Source of the DNA: Thiorhodospira sibirica ATCC 700588
Lineage (GTDB): Bacteria > Pseudomonadota > Gammaproteobacteria > Ectothiorhodospirales > Ectothiorhodospiraceae
Direction of reading: 5' to 3'
Length of the DNA: 64,000 nt
Assembly (NCBI RefSeq): GCF_000227725.2
Contig: NZ_MU255056.1
Span: forward strand, 1,915,737-1,979,736
Part shown: positions 48,043-56,655 of the stretch, one piece after another
How the letters are laid out: every line of letters starts with the position of its first letter
How positions within the stretch are numbered: the first letter of the stretch is position 1
Program-made: the position numbers and the translations under genes
Notes under the pieces: model-generated
Told to the model about the DNA's origin: nothing
Database searches by the model: none
What the model saw: only the letters and a program-made list of their open reading frames with translations

Positions 48043-50021
48043 GCCAAGCCTCCTTGCGCCAAAAAGCGCACCAGTTTCAAACCATCCCCATCAAAGCGCC
48101 CCGTACTCTTGATCTCAAGCGTTTGCCCCAAGGCATTTGTTCTACGCTGATGCGGCACCGCCAAAGACAACAGCGGGTCCAGCAAAGCCTGAATCTGCGC
48201 CTCGCGATTCTCGGTTTTCTCCAGGTTCAACCCTGAATGCACCAACTCCGCCTTCAGCAACGCCCGCAACAGCCTATCCTGAGCCAGCAAATCCTCCGGC
48301 AAGCGCTGCAACACCTCCGTAACCTTAAAAATAAACCGGTTAGTAAAGGCAGACTGCGCCTCCCGATCACGAAACAAACGCACCACCTCCGTCAACAAAT
48401 CCCCGCTATTCCCGCGATGCTCCGGGGCCAACAGATGCGCCCACGGCTGACTCCATTGCACATGCACCCCACCAGGCTTTAACACCTCAATCGCCAGCGC
48501 ATCGCGCCCTGTCTGATCCTTTGCCACCTCATCAAGCACCCGATGCGCCTCACCCAGCACAAAAGTCAAAGGATTTTTACTATGCGCAAAGATCAACGCA
48601 CCCGACAAACTGGTCACCACCGGCGTTACCTGGCCTTGATTCTGCGCCTCAAAACACTTTCGGTAATCTTCACGCAACGCCACCGCCAACGCCACTGCCC
48701 GCTCCACCGTCACCAGCGCCAGCACATCATCGCCCCCGGCATACACCAAAAAGCCATCCATCTCCTTAACGCGTGCAGGAACGCCCTGGGTAAACGCATT
48801 CAACCCCTGAGAAATGCGCACCTGCTTGGTGACATCACTCATCTGCGAACCCAAGCTATCGCCATCCATGATCAACACCGCATAAAACGAACCCGGCGGC
48901 GCGGACAAATGCGCCGCCCTGCGCAAAACCTGCAAATGCCTTAACAACTGCGCAGCAGCCTCAGCCCGTTCCGGCGAAGCCCGCAGCTGCTCCAATTGCA
49001 AGGCCGACTCATGAAACACCGCGCCATCAATACCCGCATAACGCGAGGGCAAACCCTGACAGCCCACCACCGCCTCACGCACAGAACGCAGCGGCGTTGC
49101 CACCTCCGTTGTCCCACCAAAGCGCTCCGCCGCCGCCAAAAACACCTCCAGCGACGCCCGCACCTCCGGCGTTTTTTGCGCCTGCCTTAACACCTGGGCA
49201 TACCACGGCGCCGCCGCCAGATACAACAACGAAGGCACCTGCGGAGCTAACGACCACCCACGCAAACGCACCCCATTATCCAACACCGTCTCAAACTTGG
49301 GAAAATGCCGCACAAAACGCCGCTTCACAAACCCCAACGCGCTCAAACACTCCTTATCACGCAAATCCAACTCACCGCCGTGCAAATGCCCCCGCAGCCG
49401 CTCCCAAAAACGCGCCAACACCTTCTGATCGGGATACAGCACACCCGAAAGCTCCTGAAACCCCTCCATCATCATGCACTTGATCCCCGGCTCATCCGGC
49501 AAGACATGACTGCGCCAATTCTTGCGCCGATCCAGCAGATTGCTCACCGTATCATCCGTCGTCAAACACCAACTGATCTCCCAATACGCCTGCAACTGGC
49601 GATACCAGATCTTCTGCGTAATCTCCCGCTGCTCCCGAGAATGCGCATCAAGCACCACCGCCAAATCCGCCTCCCACACCGTCTGACACAACGCCAGCCA
49701 CGCCTGCTGCACCGCAGACACCACCTGCTGAGGATCAAAATCTGCCTGCACCCGCGCCCCAAACGCCTTAAAGCGATTAGGCACACTACCCTGCTCAGGC
49801 CACACCTTAGGCTCAAGCCCCTGCATCGCCTTTAAAAAATCCTCATCCGGAATCGGAAAATCAATCTCCCCCCGCTGCTGGCGCACACTCAACATCGCCA
49901 CACTGGCCAGCCACGACAACAAAAACGACCCCGCCCAAAAATCCCGCGTACGCCGCGCCTGTGCCACAAAACCCTGTACCGGCCCCAGCGTCAAATGAAA
50001 ATACTGCATCGTCTCACTCAT
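48039..50021 (-). CDS. cmr2: Type III-B Cas10/Cmr2 (set b), GGDD cyclase without HD domain
   Basis: This 660-residue large subunit begins with FHLTLGPVQGFVAQARRTRD and no HD domain. IMDGDSLG near residue 385 and VYAGGDDVLALV with GGDD at 429-432 form the cyclase site, so a second cOA synthase is predicted. It shares the plan of set a but has a longer middle part. It overlaps cmr1 and cmr3 by 4 bp each, indicating tight translational coupling. Confidence 0.95.
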   Translation of the reverse strand: MSETMQYFHLTLGPVQGFVAQARRTRDFWAGSFLLSWLASVAMLSVRQQRGEIDFPIPDEDFLKAMQGLEPKVWPEQGSVPNRFKAFGARVQADFDPQQVVSAVQQAWLALCQTVWEADLAVVLDAHSREQREITQKIWYRQLQAYWEISWCLTTDDTVSNLLDRRKNWRSHVLPDEPGIKCMMMEGFQELSGVLYPDQKVLARFWERLRGHLHGGELDLRDKECLSALGFVKRRFVRHFPKFETVLDNGVRLRGWSLAPQVPSLLYLAAAPWYAQVLRQAQKTPEVRASLEVFLAAAERFGGTTEVATPLRSVREAVVGCQGLPSRYAGIDGAVFHESALQLEQLRASPERAEAAAQLLRHLQVLRRAAHLSAPPGSFYAVLIMDGDSLGSQMSDVTKQVRISQGLNAFTQGVPARVKEMDGFLVYAGGDDVLALVTVERAVALAVALREDYRKCFEAQNQGQVTPVVTSLSGALIFAHSKNPLTFVLGEAHRVLDEVAKDQTGRDALAIEVLKPGGVHVQWSQPWAHLLAPEHRGNSGDLLTEVVRLFRDREAQSAFTNRFIFKVTEVLQRLPEDLLAQDRLLRALLKAELVHSGLNLEKTENREAQIQALLDPLLSLAVPHQRRTNALGQTLEIKSTGRFDGDGLKLVRFLAQGGLA

Positions 50022-51280
50022 CGCCCACCGCCTTGCCCGCCCTCAGCACGCACAGAACTACGCTCCGTAAACCGATCCAAAAAGCGATGCACCACCTTCC
50101 AATCCACCGCCGTATCTGGACACTCCAAACGCATCTCGCGCCCACGCCCTGGCTTAAACTTCAACTGCCCGGGTTTCCCCGCTCGGCCCGGCAAAAATGC
50201 CGCCGGCATAAACACCTGCACCCCCAGATAATCACCCTCACACAGCCGATGCACATGCATCAACAAAGCCGAAGCCCGCCGCTCACCCGCCGCCTCCTTA
50301 TGCACACTAATATCCACCTTGGCTTTGCTGCCACTGAAAAAATAATTATGCGGCAAACCAAACACCACCCGCTGCGGCACCTTTTTAGGCAGCTCCCCTT
50401 GAGCCGCCCGCAACGCCTCGTGATGATCCAGCGCAAAATTTCGCTCAGCGTCTTTAGACCCAACTTTGCCGTTATTACCCCAGGCACGATACAACTGAAA
50501 CTCCCCGCCAATCGCCTCCAATAAATCCAAAGGCTTTTTCCCCTGATTCGACACATCCAGACGCGTATGCGCCGAACAGGCGGTAAACGGCGGCATCTCC
50601 TTAATATTCAACGAATGCGAAAATAAGCGCTGCGCACACCGCAAATACTCCGCACGGGTTTTCGGGAGCACATGGCCAGACCCCTCAAGCGCGATCAAAC
50701 TCACCGAACCAAGCCCGCGCCGCGCACGACTCCCCAGCCCACCAAACAACCCAAATGCCAGCAACGCATCCTCCAGCGAAGCCCATAACGCCTGATCCTG
50801 CCGCCGGTGCGGACGTAAACGCACCACAAACTGCCCGCCCTCCGGCAAATAATCGCGCAACAACCTATCCCGAAAATGCCACAAACCTTGACCAAGCAAA
50901 TACTGCGTCCCAAGGCCGGGCTTCCAGGCATTTGCATCCCTACGGCCAACCACCTTCCCCTGATACTCCACCGTCAAACTAAACATCCCCTGTCCCCCTT
51001 GATCCCCCTTAACCGCCAAACCGAATAACACCGCCTCCTCATGATGCAACTGCCGCAAAGCCGCATCCACACGGCCCCCCGCAGCACTCAAGCAATGCCC
51101 CCAACGCAGCGCCCGCCACCAAAAACGCAACGCCCCCTTCAACGACGGTGGCCGCACATCCCGAGCAATCTGCTCACCATCGCCGATAAACATCGGCGTC
51201 ACCACCTCAAAATGAGCCACAATCTCAGCAGAACCGCTCGCCTGCTGCAATTGCGCCATCCATTGAGCAACCTGAGTCAT
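50018..51280 (-). CDS. cmr1: Type III-B Cmr1 (set b)
   Basis: This 420-residue Cmr1 starts at the ATG at 51280 (GGAG 7 bases upstream). FEVVTPMFIGDGEQIARDVR and PSLKGALRFWWRALRWG are family signatures, and GGLGSRARRGLGSVSL is the glycine-rich loop. It is 24 bp downstream of cas6. It is not close to the set a Cmr1 outside these motifs. Confidence 0.94.
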   Translation of the reverse strand: MTQVAQWMAQLQQASGSAEIVAHFEVVTPMFIGDGEQIARDVRPPSLKGALRFWWRALRWGHCLSAAGGRVDAALRQLHHEEAVLFGLAVKGDQGGQGMFSLTVEYQGKVVGRRDANAWKPGLGTQYLLGQGLWHFRDRLLRDYLPEGGQFVVRLRPHRRQDQALWASLEDALLAFGLFGGLGSRARRGLGSVSLIALEGSGHVLPKTRAEYLRCAQRLFSHSLNIKEMPPFTACSAHTRLDVSNQGKKPLDLLEAIGGEFQLYRAWGNNGKVGSKDAERNFALDHHEALRAAQGELPKKVPQRVVFGLPHNYFFSGSKAKVDISVHKEAAGERRASALLMHVHRLCEGDYLGVQVFMPAAFLPGRAGKPGQLKFKPGRGREMRLECPDTAVDWKVVHRFLDRFTERSSVRAEGGQGGGR

Positions 51281-51304
51281 CAATTTCTCCTTACGACACA
51301 TCAA

Positions 51305-52258
51305 TCAATATGCCAAGCGATACCCGCCCAGCCCCATCGCTGCACCTTTACCCACATGCAGCCACTGTCCTAACCACAACCAAGGCCAAATCTCTTCCAA
51401 AGCCTCGCCCTGTAAAACACACTGGCCCGTCACCCCGCCCATCGGCACCGCCGTCTTCTGCGGACTCGAAAAACGTCGCCAGTCATGCCACTGCAAATCC
51501 TTACAGGCACAGTCTAAGGTTTTTGCCTGATTTGCCAAGTGACGATAATCAATGATATCTAAATCAGTGGCCGACGGATCCAACCCATGATACGCCGCCA
51601 ACTGCGAAATGCGCCGCAACAGCGTCGAAAAAAACGGCGCAAACGCAAAATCCTTCACCCCCAAATACTGCATCGCCACCCGCAAGCGTACCGGCGTCAA
51701 CAAGGTCAACACCACCTGCTCAGGCACCGCACCAGGCTGCACCAGCGCCCCCTCAAACAACGCCCAGCGCCCTTGAGCATCATACACCGACAACCACTCC
51801 CCACTCCCCGCAAAGCGCGCCTGACCAACCTCCTGCAAGCGCAACCGCACCCGCTCAGGACCCAAGCCACCCTCCCCACAACGCTGCAAAGAATGCAAAA
51901 CATGCTGCGCGTAACGCATCCCGCGCCCAACCATCACCACATCCAGCGCCACCAACTCCCCCGCCGTCACCGCCCACGCATGACGCGGCGCCAACACAAA
52001 AGGATGTGGCGCAGCCGTCATCCCTTCCAGCAACCCATCCGCCACCCCCGGCACAGGGCGCGTTTCAAACACATACCCATACGCACAGGTATTCACCACC
52101 GGACACCCCCGGCACGTCTGCGCCCCCGTCACACAACTCATCCGCCGCAAACGGTTTCCCAACGCCCCGCGCCACACAAACCCCGGAAAATCCCGCCAAG
52201 TTCCTGAAGTCTCCGCCTCAAAAAACAACCTGAAAACCTGCAAAGGTAACGCCTGCAT
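51305..52258 (-). CDS. cas6: Cas6 pre-crRNA endoribonuclease
   Basis: This 317-residue protein starts at the ATG at 52258 (GGAGG 4 bases upstream). The C-terminal glycine-rich loop GQWLHVGKGAAMGLGGYRL is the Cas6 hallmark. The N-terminal part carries CVTGAQTCRGCPVVNTC, a cysteine cluster seen in a branch of Cas6 proteins. It should cut the array transcript in each repeat, leaving the 8-nt tag ATTAAGAC. As the only Cas6 in the window, it likely serves both Cmr sets. Confidence 0.92.
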   Translation of the reverse strand: MQALPLQVFRLFFEAETSGTWRDFPGFVWRGALGNRLRRMSCVTGAQTCRGCPVVNTCAYGYVFETRPVPGVADGLLEGMTAAPHPFVLAPRHAWAVTAGELVALDVVMVGRGMRYAQHVLHSLQRCGEGGLGPERVRLRLQEVGQARFAGSGEWLSVYDAQGRWALFEGALVQPGAVPEQVVLTLLTPVRLRVAMQYLGVKDFAFAPFFSTLLRRISQLAAYHGLDPSATDLDIIDYRHLANQAKTLDCACKDLQWHDWRRFSSPQKTAVPMGGVTGQCVLQGEALEEIWPWLWLGQWLHVGKGAAMGLGGYRLAY

Positions 52259-52666
52259 CCCGCCTCCACGAAAAAAAGCCGAACACCCGCCCGGCATAAA
52301 AAAACACCCCACTTTGACCCAAACAGGAGCAAAAAAATAGTTCTTGATTTTTTCTTCATTGTTTATCAGAATTTTCGCTTGTAGATAGGTTATCTACAAG
52401 CGCGAAGGTTTCGCGTTCTATGGTCGGGGTCGAAGTCGAATCGCAAAGTTGTTCTCTGTTCAGGATGAACGCCGAGGCCACTTTTATGGCGCAAGCTGGG
52501 TTTCGACGGCTGAAACCGCCCATGTTGCCGGTGTTGACCGGCCATTCGGTTGGGACTGCTCAACCCGGACTCCAGTTGCTCGCCCGCAAGGGTGTTATCA
52601 ACGGAGAGCGAATTACCGAAAAACCATCCTGAGCAACTTTGCTTAGGTTTTTAGGAACAGCACATC
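52259..52666. promoter_or_regulatory. Divergent control region with 12-bp inverted repeat and hairpins
   Basis: This 408-bp region separates leftward cas6-cmr from the rightward RNase H-like gene. CGCTTGTAGATA and TATCTACAAGCG (52376-52402, 3-base spacer) form a perfect 12-bp inverted repeat, a strong operator candidate. CGCGAA/TTCGCG adjoins at 52401-52415. On the cas6 side a GCCGGGCGGGTGTTCGGC stem (two G-U pairs) is followed by TTTTTTT, like an attenuator. On the other side CCTGAGCA/TGCTTAGG plus TTTTT (52627-52651) is also terminator-like. The 200 bp between look structured; no protein is credible. Confidence 0.6.
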
Positions 52667-55336
52667 ATGTTCACATGGCTAACAAGAATACTGCAAAAAT
52701 TCGGTTTTAAGCGCATCCAAAAACCTGCCCTGCCGCCCGAACAACCCGCCCCCACCCCTCAAACCAGCCTCCCGGCGGCAAAACCCACGCCCCCCACCCC
52801 CACAGAAACCGCCACGACCACCCCCCCGGCTGACACCCCCGCAGCAGCAAGCCCTCACGCCGAACCCACCGCAGAGCAAAAAACCGCAACGCAAGCCCTA
52901 ACCGCAGAAGCCATCATCCCCCCAGCCGCCCAAACCGAACCCACCGCGGCAGAAATCGTCACCGAAATCATCATCCCCCCGCCCCCCAAACGCCCCCTAA
53001 ACAACGTCCTTAAAGACATCGAATACTATGCCTCATGGAGCGGCCCAGACGGCAAGCAAAAGCTGCAAGAAGTCCTCGCCGAATGCGCCAGCGATCACCC
53101 CGGCCATGACAACATCATAGCCGCCCGCATCCAGCGCGGCGAACAAGCACGCCAACTGATCGACCCCTTCTACAAAATCGGCAACACCCACGGCAAAGAC
53201 AGCACCCAAGCCAAACAAGCCCTCGCCCAGCTTAGAAAAAAACGCCCAGACATCGTCTGGCGCGCCAACAAACAACTCGAAAAAGGCAACCACGCAAAAA
53301 ACCGCTACCAAGAAGCCCGCAGCCGACAACAACAAGGCCAAACCATCAGCCGCGTCAAACCGCGCACCCAAACCCCGGCCACCCCCCAAACACCCACCCC
53401 CGCCCCCAAACGGCAACACTTCGCCGCCATCCCGCAAACCACCCTCCACCCCCAAGACATACGCGGACTCAAACCAAGCCCACACTGGACCCTCCTCATC
53501 GACGAAACCGGCACACGCTTTGACCCCGACGCCCAAAACATGCGCGCCGACAACCCCAAACTCGGGCGCATCGTCGGCCTGCTCATGCCCCAACGCCACG
53601 GCCTCAACCAACTGCCTCGCGGCTGGCACGCCGTAGATCAAAACATCGCAGAAATTGACCGCGTCATCCAAGCCATCCTCGACGCCCCCGTCGGCGTACT
53701 CGGCATCACCGTACAACAACTCCCACAAGCCCTGGTAGAACGCTGGGCCTTCGCCGTACTGCGACTCATAGACCTCGTACTGCGCCTACTCCCGATAGAC
53801 GGCCCCACACAACTCACCGTAGAAATTGAACAACGCAACGAATTTGCCCAAGGCATGGAATGGAAAGCCCTCGCCTACGACGCCCTCCTGCGCCTGGCAC
53901 AAACCTACCCACAACGCGCCCGCCAAATTCAATGCCAAATCAGAATCATTGGCAAACGCGACTCAAGCTTCAACGGCTACGTCGACGCCCTCGCCTTCAT
54001 CTGGTCAGCCAGCGCCCCCCACAGCCGCGAATGCCTCAAAAACACACAATTTATCGGCAACTGCTTCCTCACCGGCGACGCCCAAACCATCACCCGCACC
54101 TGGGAATGGCTCGATCGCGGCATCGCCCTTGAAGGCGACGACTGGGCCATACTCCTCACACAACAACAAAACGACCAACCCGGCAGCCTCATCACAACCA
54201 TCCTCGAACGCCTCGGCCAAACCTGCCAAACCCAAGCCCCCCTCTGGGAACGCTACCTCGAACACACCCTCAACCACCTCGACAGCAAAGCCATCGACCT
54301 GCGCGCCCTCGGCCAACAAGTCCAATGGCTCGAACACTTCGCCCCCGCCCAACAAAAACTCCCCCCCCTGGCCCGCTACATCTGGCTCATCGCCAAACTA
54401 GCCCACAGCAACCACCTCGGCCAAGTCGAACAAACCTGGCGCACAGAACTACACACCTACGGCCAAAAACTCATGGAAGAAAACGCCCCACTGGTCTGCC
54501 GCGCCGAACTCAACCTCGCCGTCAACCTCACCAACCGCTACGAATTCACCCAAGCCCGTGAAACCATACAACCCTGGAGCACCCTACCCATCGCCATACC
54601 CGGCCTGCGCTACTTCGCCCAAATACACTCCACACTCGGACAACATGCCGCATTCACCGGCGACACAACCCAAGCCCTGGCCCACTTTGACCAAGCCCTC
54701 AACCTATTTGCCAAACTCTCCAACCCACACCAGGCCCACCTGGAAATGCGCCAGACACAAACCTACCGCGCCATCGCCCTCATGGACGCCCCCCACACCG
54801 ACCCCCAACACCTCGCCAACGCCATCACCACCGTCACCGGGCCACTCCCCGACGCCGCCAGCACCCTCGCCACCTCAAACAACGACCGCGACAAATACAC
54901 ACACCACCTCCTCGTGCGCTACCTCGCCCTACACCCCAACGCCAGCGGCAAAACCCAATACCTACAACAACGCGACCACTGGGCCCAAGGACAAGGACAC
55001 CCCTGGCCACTCATCCAACTATACCGCGCCATCCTGCTCCACCCACACGACCCCGCCGCCGCCCTGGAACACGCACTCGAAGGCGTAAACCTCGCCCAAC
55101 AAAGCGACCAAGGCCCCGTCGTACAACTCATCGGCGCCTGCATCCGCGTCATCGCCCACCACCTCGGCAACCCCTGGCCCCCAGAACACGCCCACACCAC
55201 ACAAAACCAACTCACCCAACAAATACCCGCAGCACAAACACACATCAACAAACTGACACACTACATACAAAACCCAGACACACTCAAAAACCCCAAACCC
55301 ATGCTCGAAGACATCATCCCCTTCAACTTCCACTAA
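52667..55336 (+). CDS. RNase H-like (DUF3800-like) protein with helical repeats
   Basis: This 889-residue protein has a proline/alanine/threonine-rich linker at about residues 20-110 and a basic helical part at 110-225. An RNase H-type core follows: HWTLLIDETGTRFD with D279, LTVEIEQR with E386 and E388, and FNGYVDALAFIW with D440, a spacing and order like DUF3800 proteins. The C-terminal half is TPR-like (AFTGDTTQALAHFDQAL near 665). AGGA lies 10 bases before the ATG. It is transcribed away from cas6 towards the array. Function is unknown to me; the intact acidic residues suggest a nuclease. The coding strand is rich in C and A and poor in G. Confidence 0.65.
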   Translation: MFTWLTRILQKFGFKRIQKPALPPEQPAPTPQTSLPAAKPTPPTPTETATTTPPADTPAAASPHAEPTAEQKTATQALTAEAIIPPAAQTEPTAAEIVTEIIIPPPPKRPLNNVLKDIEYYASWSGPDGKQKLQEVLAECASDHPGHDNIIAARIQRGEQARQLIDPFYKIGNTHGKDSTQAKQALAQLRKKRPDIVWRANKQLEKGNHAKNRYQEARSRQQQGQTISRVKPRTQTPATPQTPTPAPKRQHFAAIPQTTLHPQDIRGLKPSPHWTLLIDETGTRFDPDAQNMRADNPKLGRIVGLLMPQRHGLNQLPRGWHAVDQNIAEIDRVIQAILDAPVGVLGITVQQLPQALVERWAFAVLRLIDLVLRLLPIDGPTQLTVEIEQRNEFAQGMEWKALAYDALLRLAQTYPQRARQIQCQIRIIGKRDSSFNGYVDALAFIWSASAPHSRECLKNTQFIGNCFLTGDAQTITRTWEWLDRGIALEGDDWAILLTQQQNDQPGSLITTILERLGQTCQTQAPLWERYLEHTLNHLDSKAIDLRALGQQVQWLEHFAPAQQKLPPLARYIWLIAKLAHSNHLGQVEQTWRTELHTYGQKLMEENAPLVCRAELNLAVNLTNRYEFTQARETIQPWSTLPIAIPGLRYFAQIHSTLGQHAAFTGDTTQALAHFDQALNLFAKLSNPHQAHLEMRQTQTYRAIALMDAPHTDPQHLANAITTVTGPLPDAASTLATSNNDRDKYTHHLLVRYLALHPNASGKTQYLQQRDHWAQGQGHPWPLIQLYRAILLHPHDPAAALEHALEGVNLAQQSDQGPVVQLIGACIRVIAHHLGNPWPPEHAHTTQNQLTQQIPAAQTHINKLTHYIQNPDTLKNPKPMLEDIIPFNFH

Positions 55337-55837
55337 CCGCCCCCGTGGCGACACCTTCCAGCCGTGGCGGCATCTTCCAGATGCCGCTTAAAAACTCCCC
55401 TCCTTATCAAGGAGGGGTGCCCCGTCAGGGGCGGGGTGGTTATGAGTGGCGGGGTTAAAGAATGCAAAAAAGAATAGAAAACACCCCCAAAATCCCATAC
55501 ACTCCCCCCCACAACCATCCCCAAAAACACCAAAAACCGCCTAAAACCCCCAAAAACACCCCAAAACGGCCACCCAGCGCGCTCACCCCCCCAAAACCCC
55601 ACCCAACATCACGACAAAAAAAAATACACAATACACCCCCACCCACAAACCCCATAAAAAACAACCCAAACAAAACCAAAACCATACCCTATCAACCCCA
55701 ACACCATACACCCAACCACCGCCGCCCAAACACCCCAAACCCTACCCACCACACCCAAAACTATGCTATAAAATACACCACAACAATACCCCATAAAAAA
55801 CCCAAACCAAACAACCCACTAAAAAAACCAACCCACT
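55337..55837. other. Repeats followed by an A/C-only-like intergenic tract
   Basis: About 55347-55385 holds family D sequence (GCGGCATCTTCCAGATGCCGC) and about 55389-55440 a CCCCTCCTT/AAGGAGGGG hairpin plus CCCCGTCAGGGGCGGGG. From about 55465 to 55837 the top strand is almost only A and C, with few G or T. The long open frames here exist because stop codons need T; I see no similarity to a protein and call no gene. A promoter for the next gene must lie here or upstream. Confidence 0.6.
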
Positions 55838-56461
55838 ATGCCAAGACCCGGAATCACCTACGAAAGCGTCGCCCAAGCCGCCCAAGAACTCCTCGACCTC
55901 GGCGAACGCCCCACCATCAAAAACGTCCGCGCCCGCCTGCACACCGGCTCCCCCAACACCATCCACCGCCACCTCAAACGCTGGAAAGCCACCAACCCCA
56001 ACGCCAAACTCCACCCCACCAAACTCTCCCTCGAATTCACCGCCGCCCTCTTTGCCGAACTCCAACGCTACGCCAGAGCCGTCAACACCAAAATAACCCA
56101 ACAACTTGAACAAGCAGAAACCGAAAATAACGAACTAAAACAACAACTTCAAGAACAAAAAAATCAACACGAACACCACCAGACCCAACAAAACCAACAA
56201 AACACCCGACACCAGCGCCAAACCCTCAAACACACCCTGGAAATCAAAGAAAACCGAAAAGAAATCAAACGCCTGCAAAACCTCCTTGAAAAAGAAAAAC
56301 ACCTTACGATAAAACACAGCCTCCAACGTGAAAATCAACAACGCGAATACCACAAAGCCCAACAAACCATCGAAAAACTAAAAAAAGAAAATCAAACACT
56401 TAAAGCACAACTCGCCATCCAGCGCAAAGCCAAAACACAGCCCACAGACCCCATGGACTAA
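55838..56461 (+). CDS. KfrA-like DNA-binding coiled-coil protein
   Basis: This 207-residue protein starts MPRPGITYESVAQAA, and LLDLGERPTIKNVRARL then TGSPNTIHRHLKRWK (to about residue 50) match the KfrA N-terminal DNA-binding domain. Residues about 85-190 are a long coiled coil rich in Q, E and K. KfrA proteins bind DNA at plasmid partition loci. It lies between the RNase H-like gene and the CRISPR leader, all on the top strand, so it may bind the leader or the shared control region; this is inference. Confidence 0.8.
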   Translation: MPRPGITYESVAQAAQELLDLGERPTIKNVRARLHTGSPNTIHRHLKRWKATNPNAKLHPTKLSLEFTAALFAELQRYARAVNTKITQQLEQAETENNELKQQLQEQKNQHEHHQTQQNQQNTRHQRQTLKHTLEIKENRKEIKRLQNLLEKEKHLTIKHSLQRENQQREYHKAQQTIEKLKKENQTLKAQLAIQRKAKTQPTDPMD

Positions 56462-56655
56462 CCCAAAAACCGCACCTTCAAAAAAATACCTAACGGCAAA
56501 ATAAAAAAAATGCCCCAAAGACTTGACCACAAAATACACCCTGTGATACCGTAAACCACGGTCAAACGAAAAGGCAGCCCGAAGGTGAAAAAAACGGTCA
56601 AAAATGGCGCTACAGCAGGCTTACACAGCCCTCTAACGCCCCCACAACCCAGTGG
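56462..56655 (+). promoter_or_regulatory. CRISPR leader
   Basis: The 194 bp from the KfrA-like stop to the first repeat form the leader. CGGTCAAAC at 56559-56567 is the exact reverse complement of the first nine bases of the repeat, and a second ACGGTCAAAA follows near 56604. ACCGT/ACGGT makes a small hairpin. TTGACC near 56524 could be a -35 element, but the -10 is weak. The leader is placed on this side because the degenerate repeats are at the far end. Confidence 0.75.

Noticed and set aside
32135..50021. HD nuclease domains at the Cas10 N-termini
   Set aside because: Both proteins start directly with a Palm-type domain and no HD pair is visible, so DNA cleavage by Cas10 is not claimed.
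52420..52632. A 70-codon open frame upstream of the RNase H-like gene
   Set aside because: There is no ribosome binding site and no recognisable family, and it overlaps the inverted repeats and hairpins of the control region.
55462..56109. A long proline/threonine-rich open frame upstream of and overlapping the KfrA-like gene
   Set aside because: It is open only because the strand is nearly free of T; it has no family similarity and overlaps a recognised gene in another frame.
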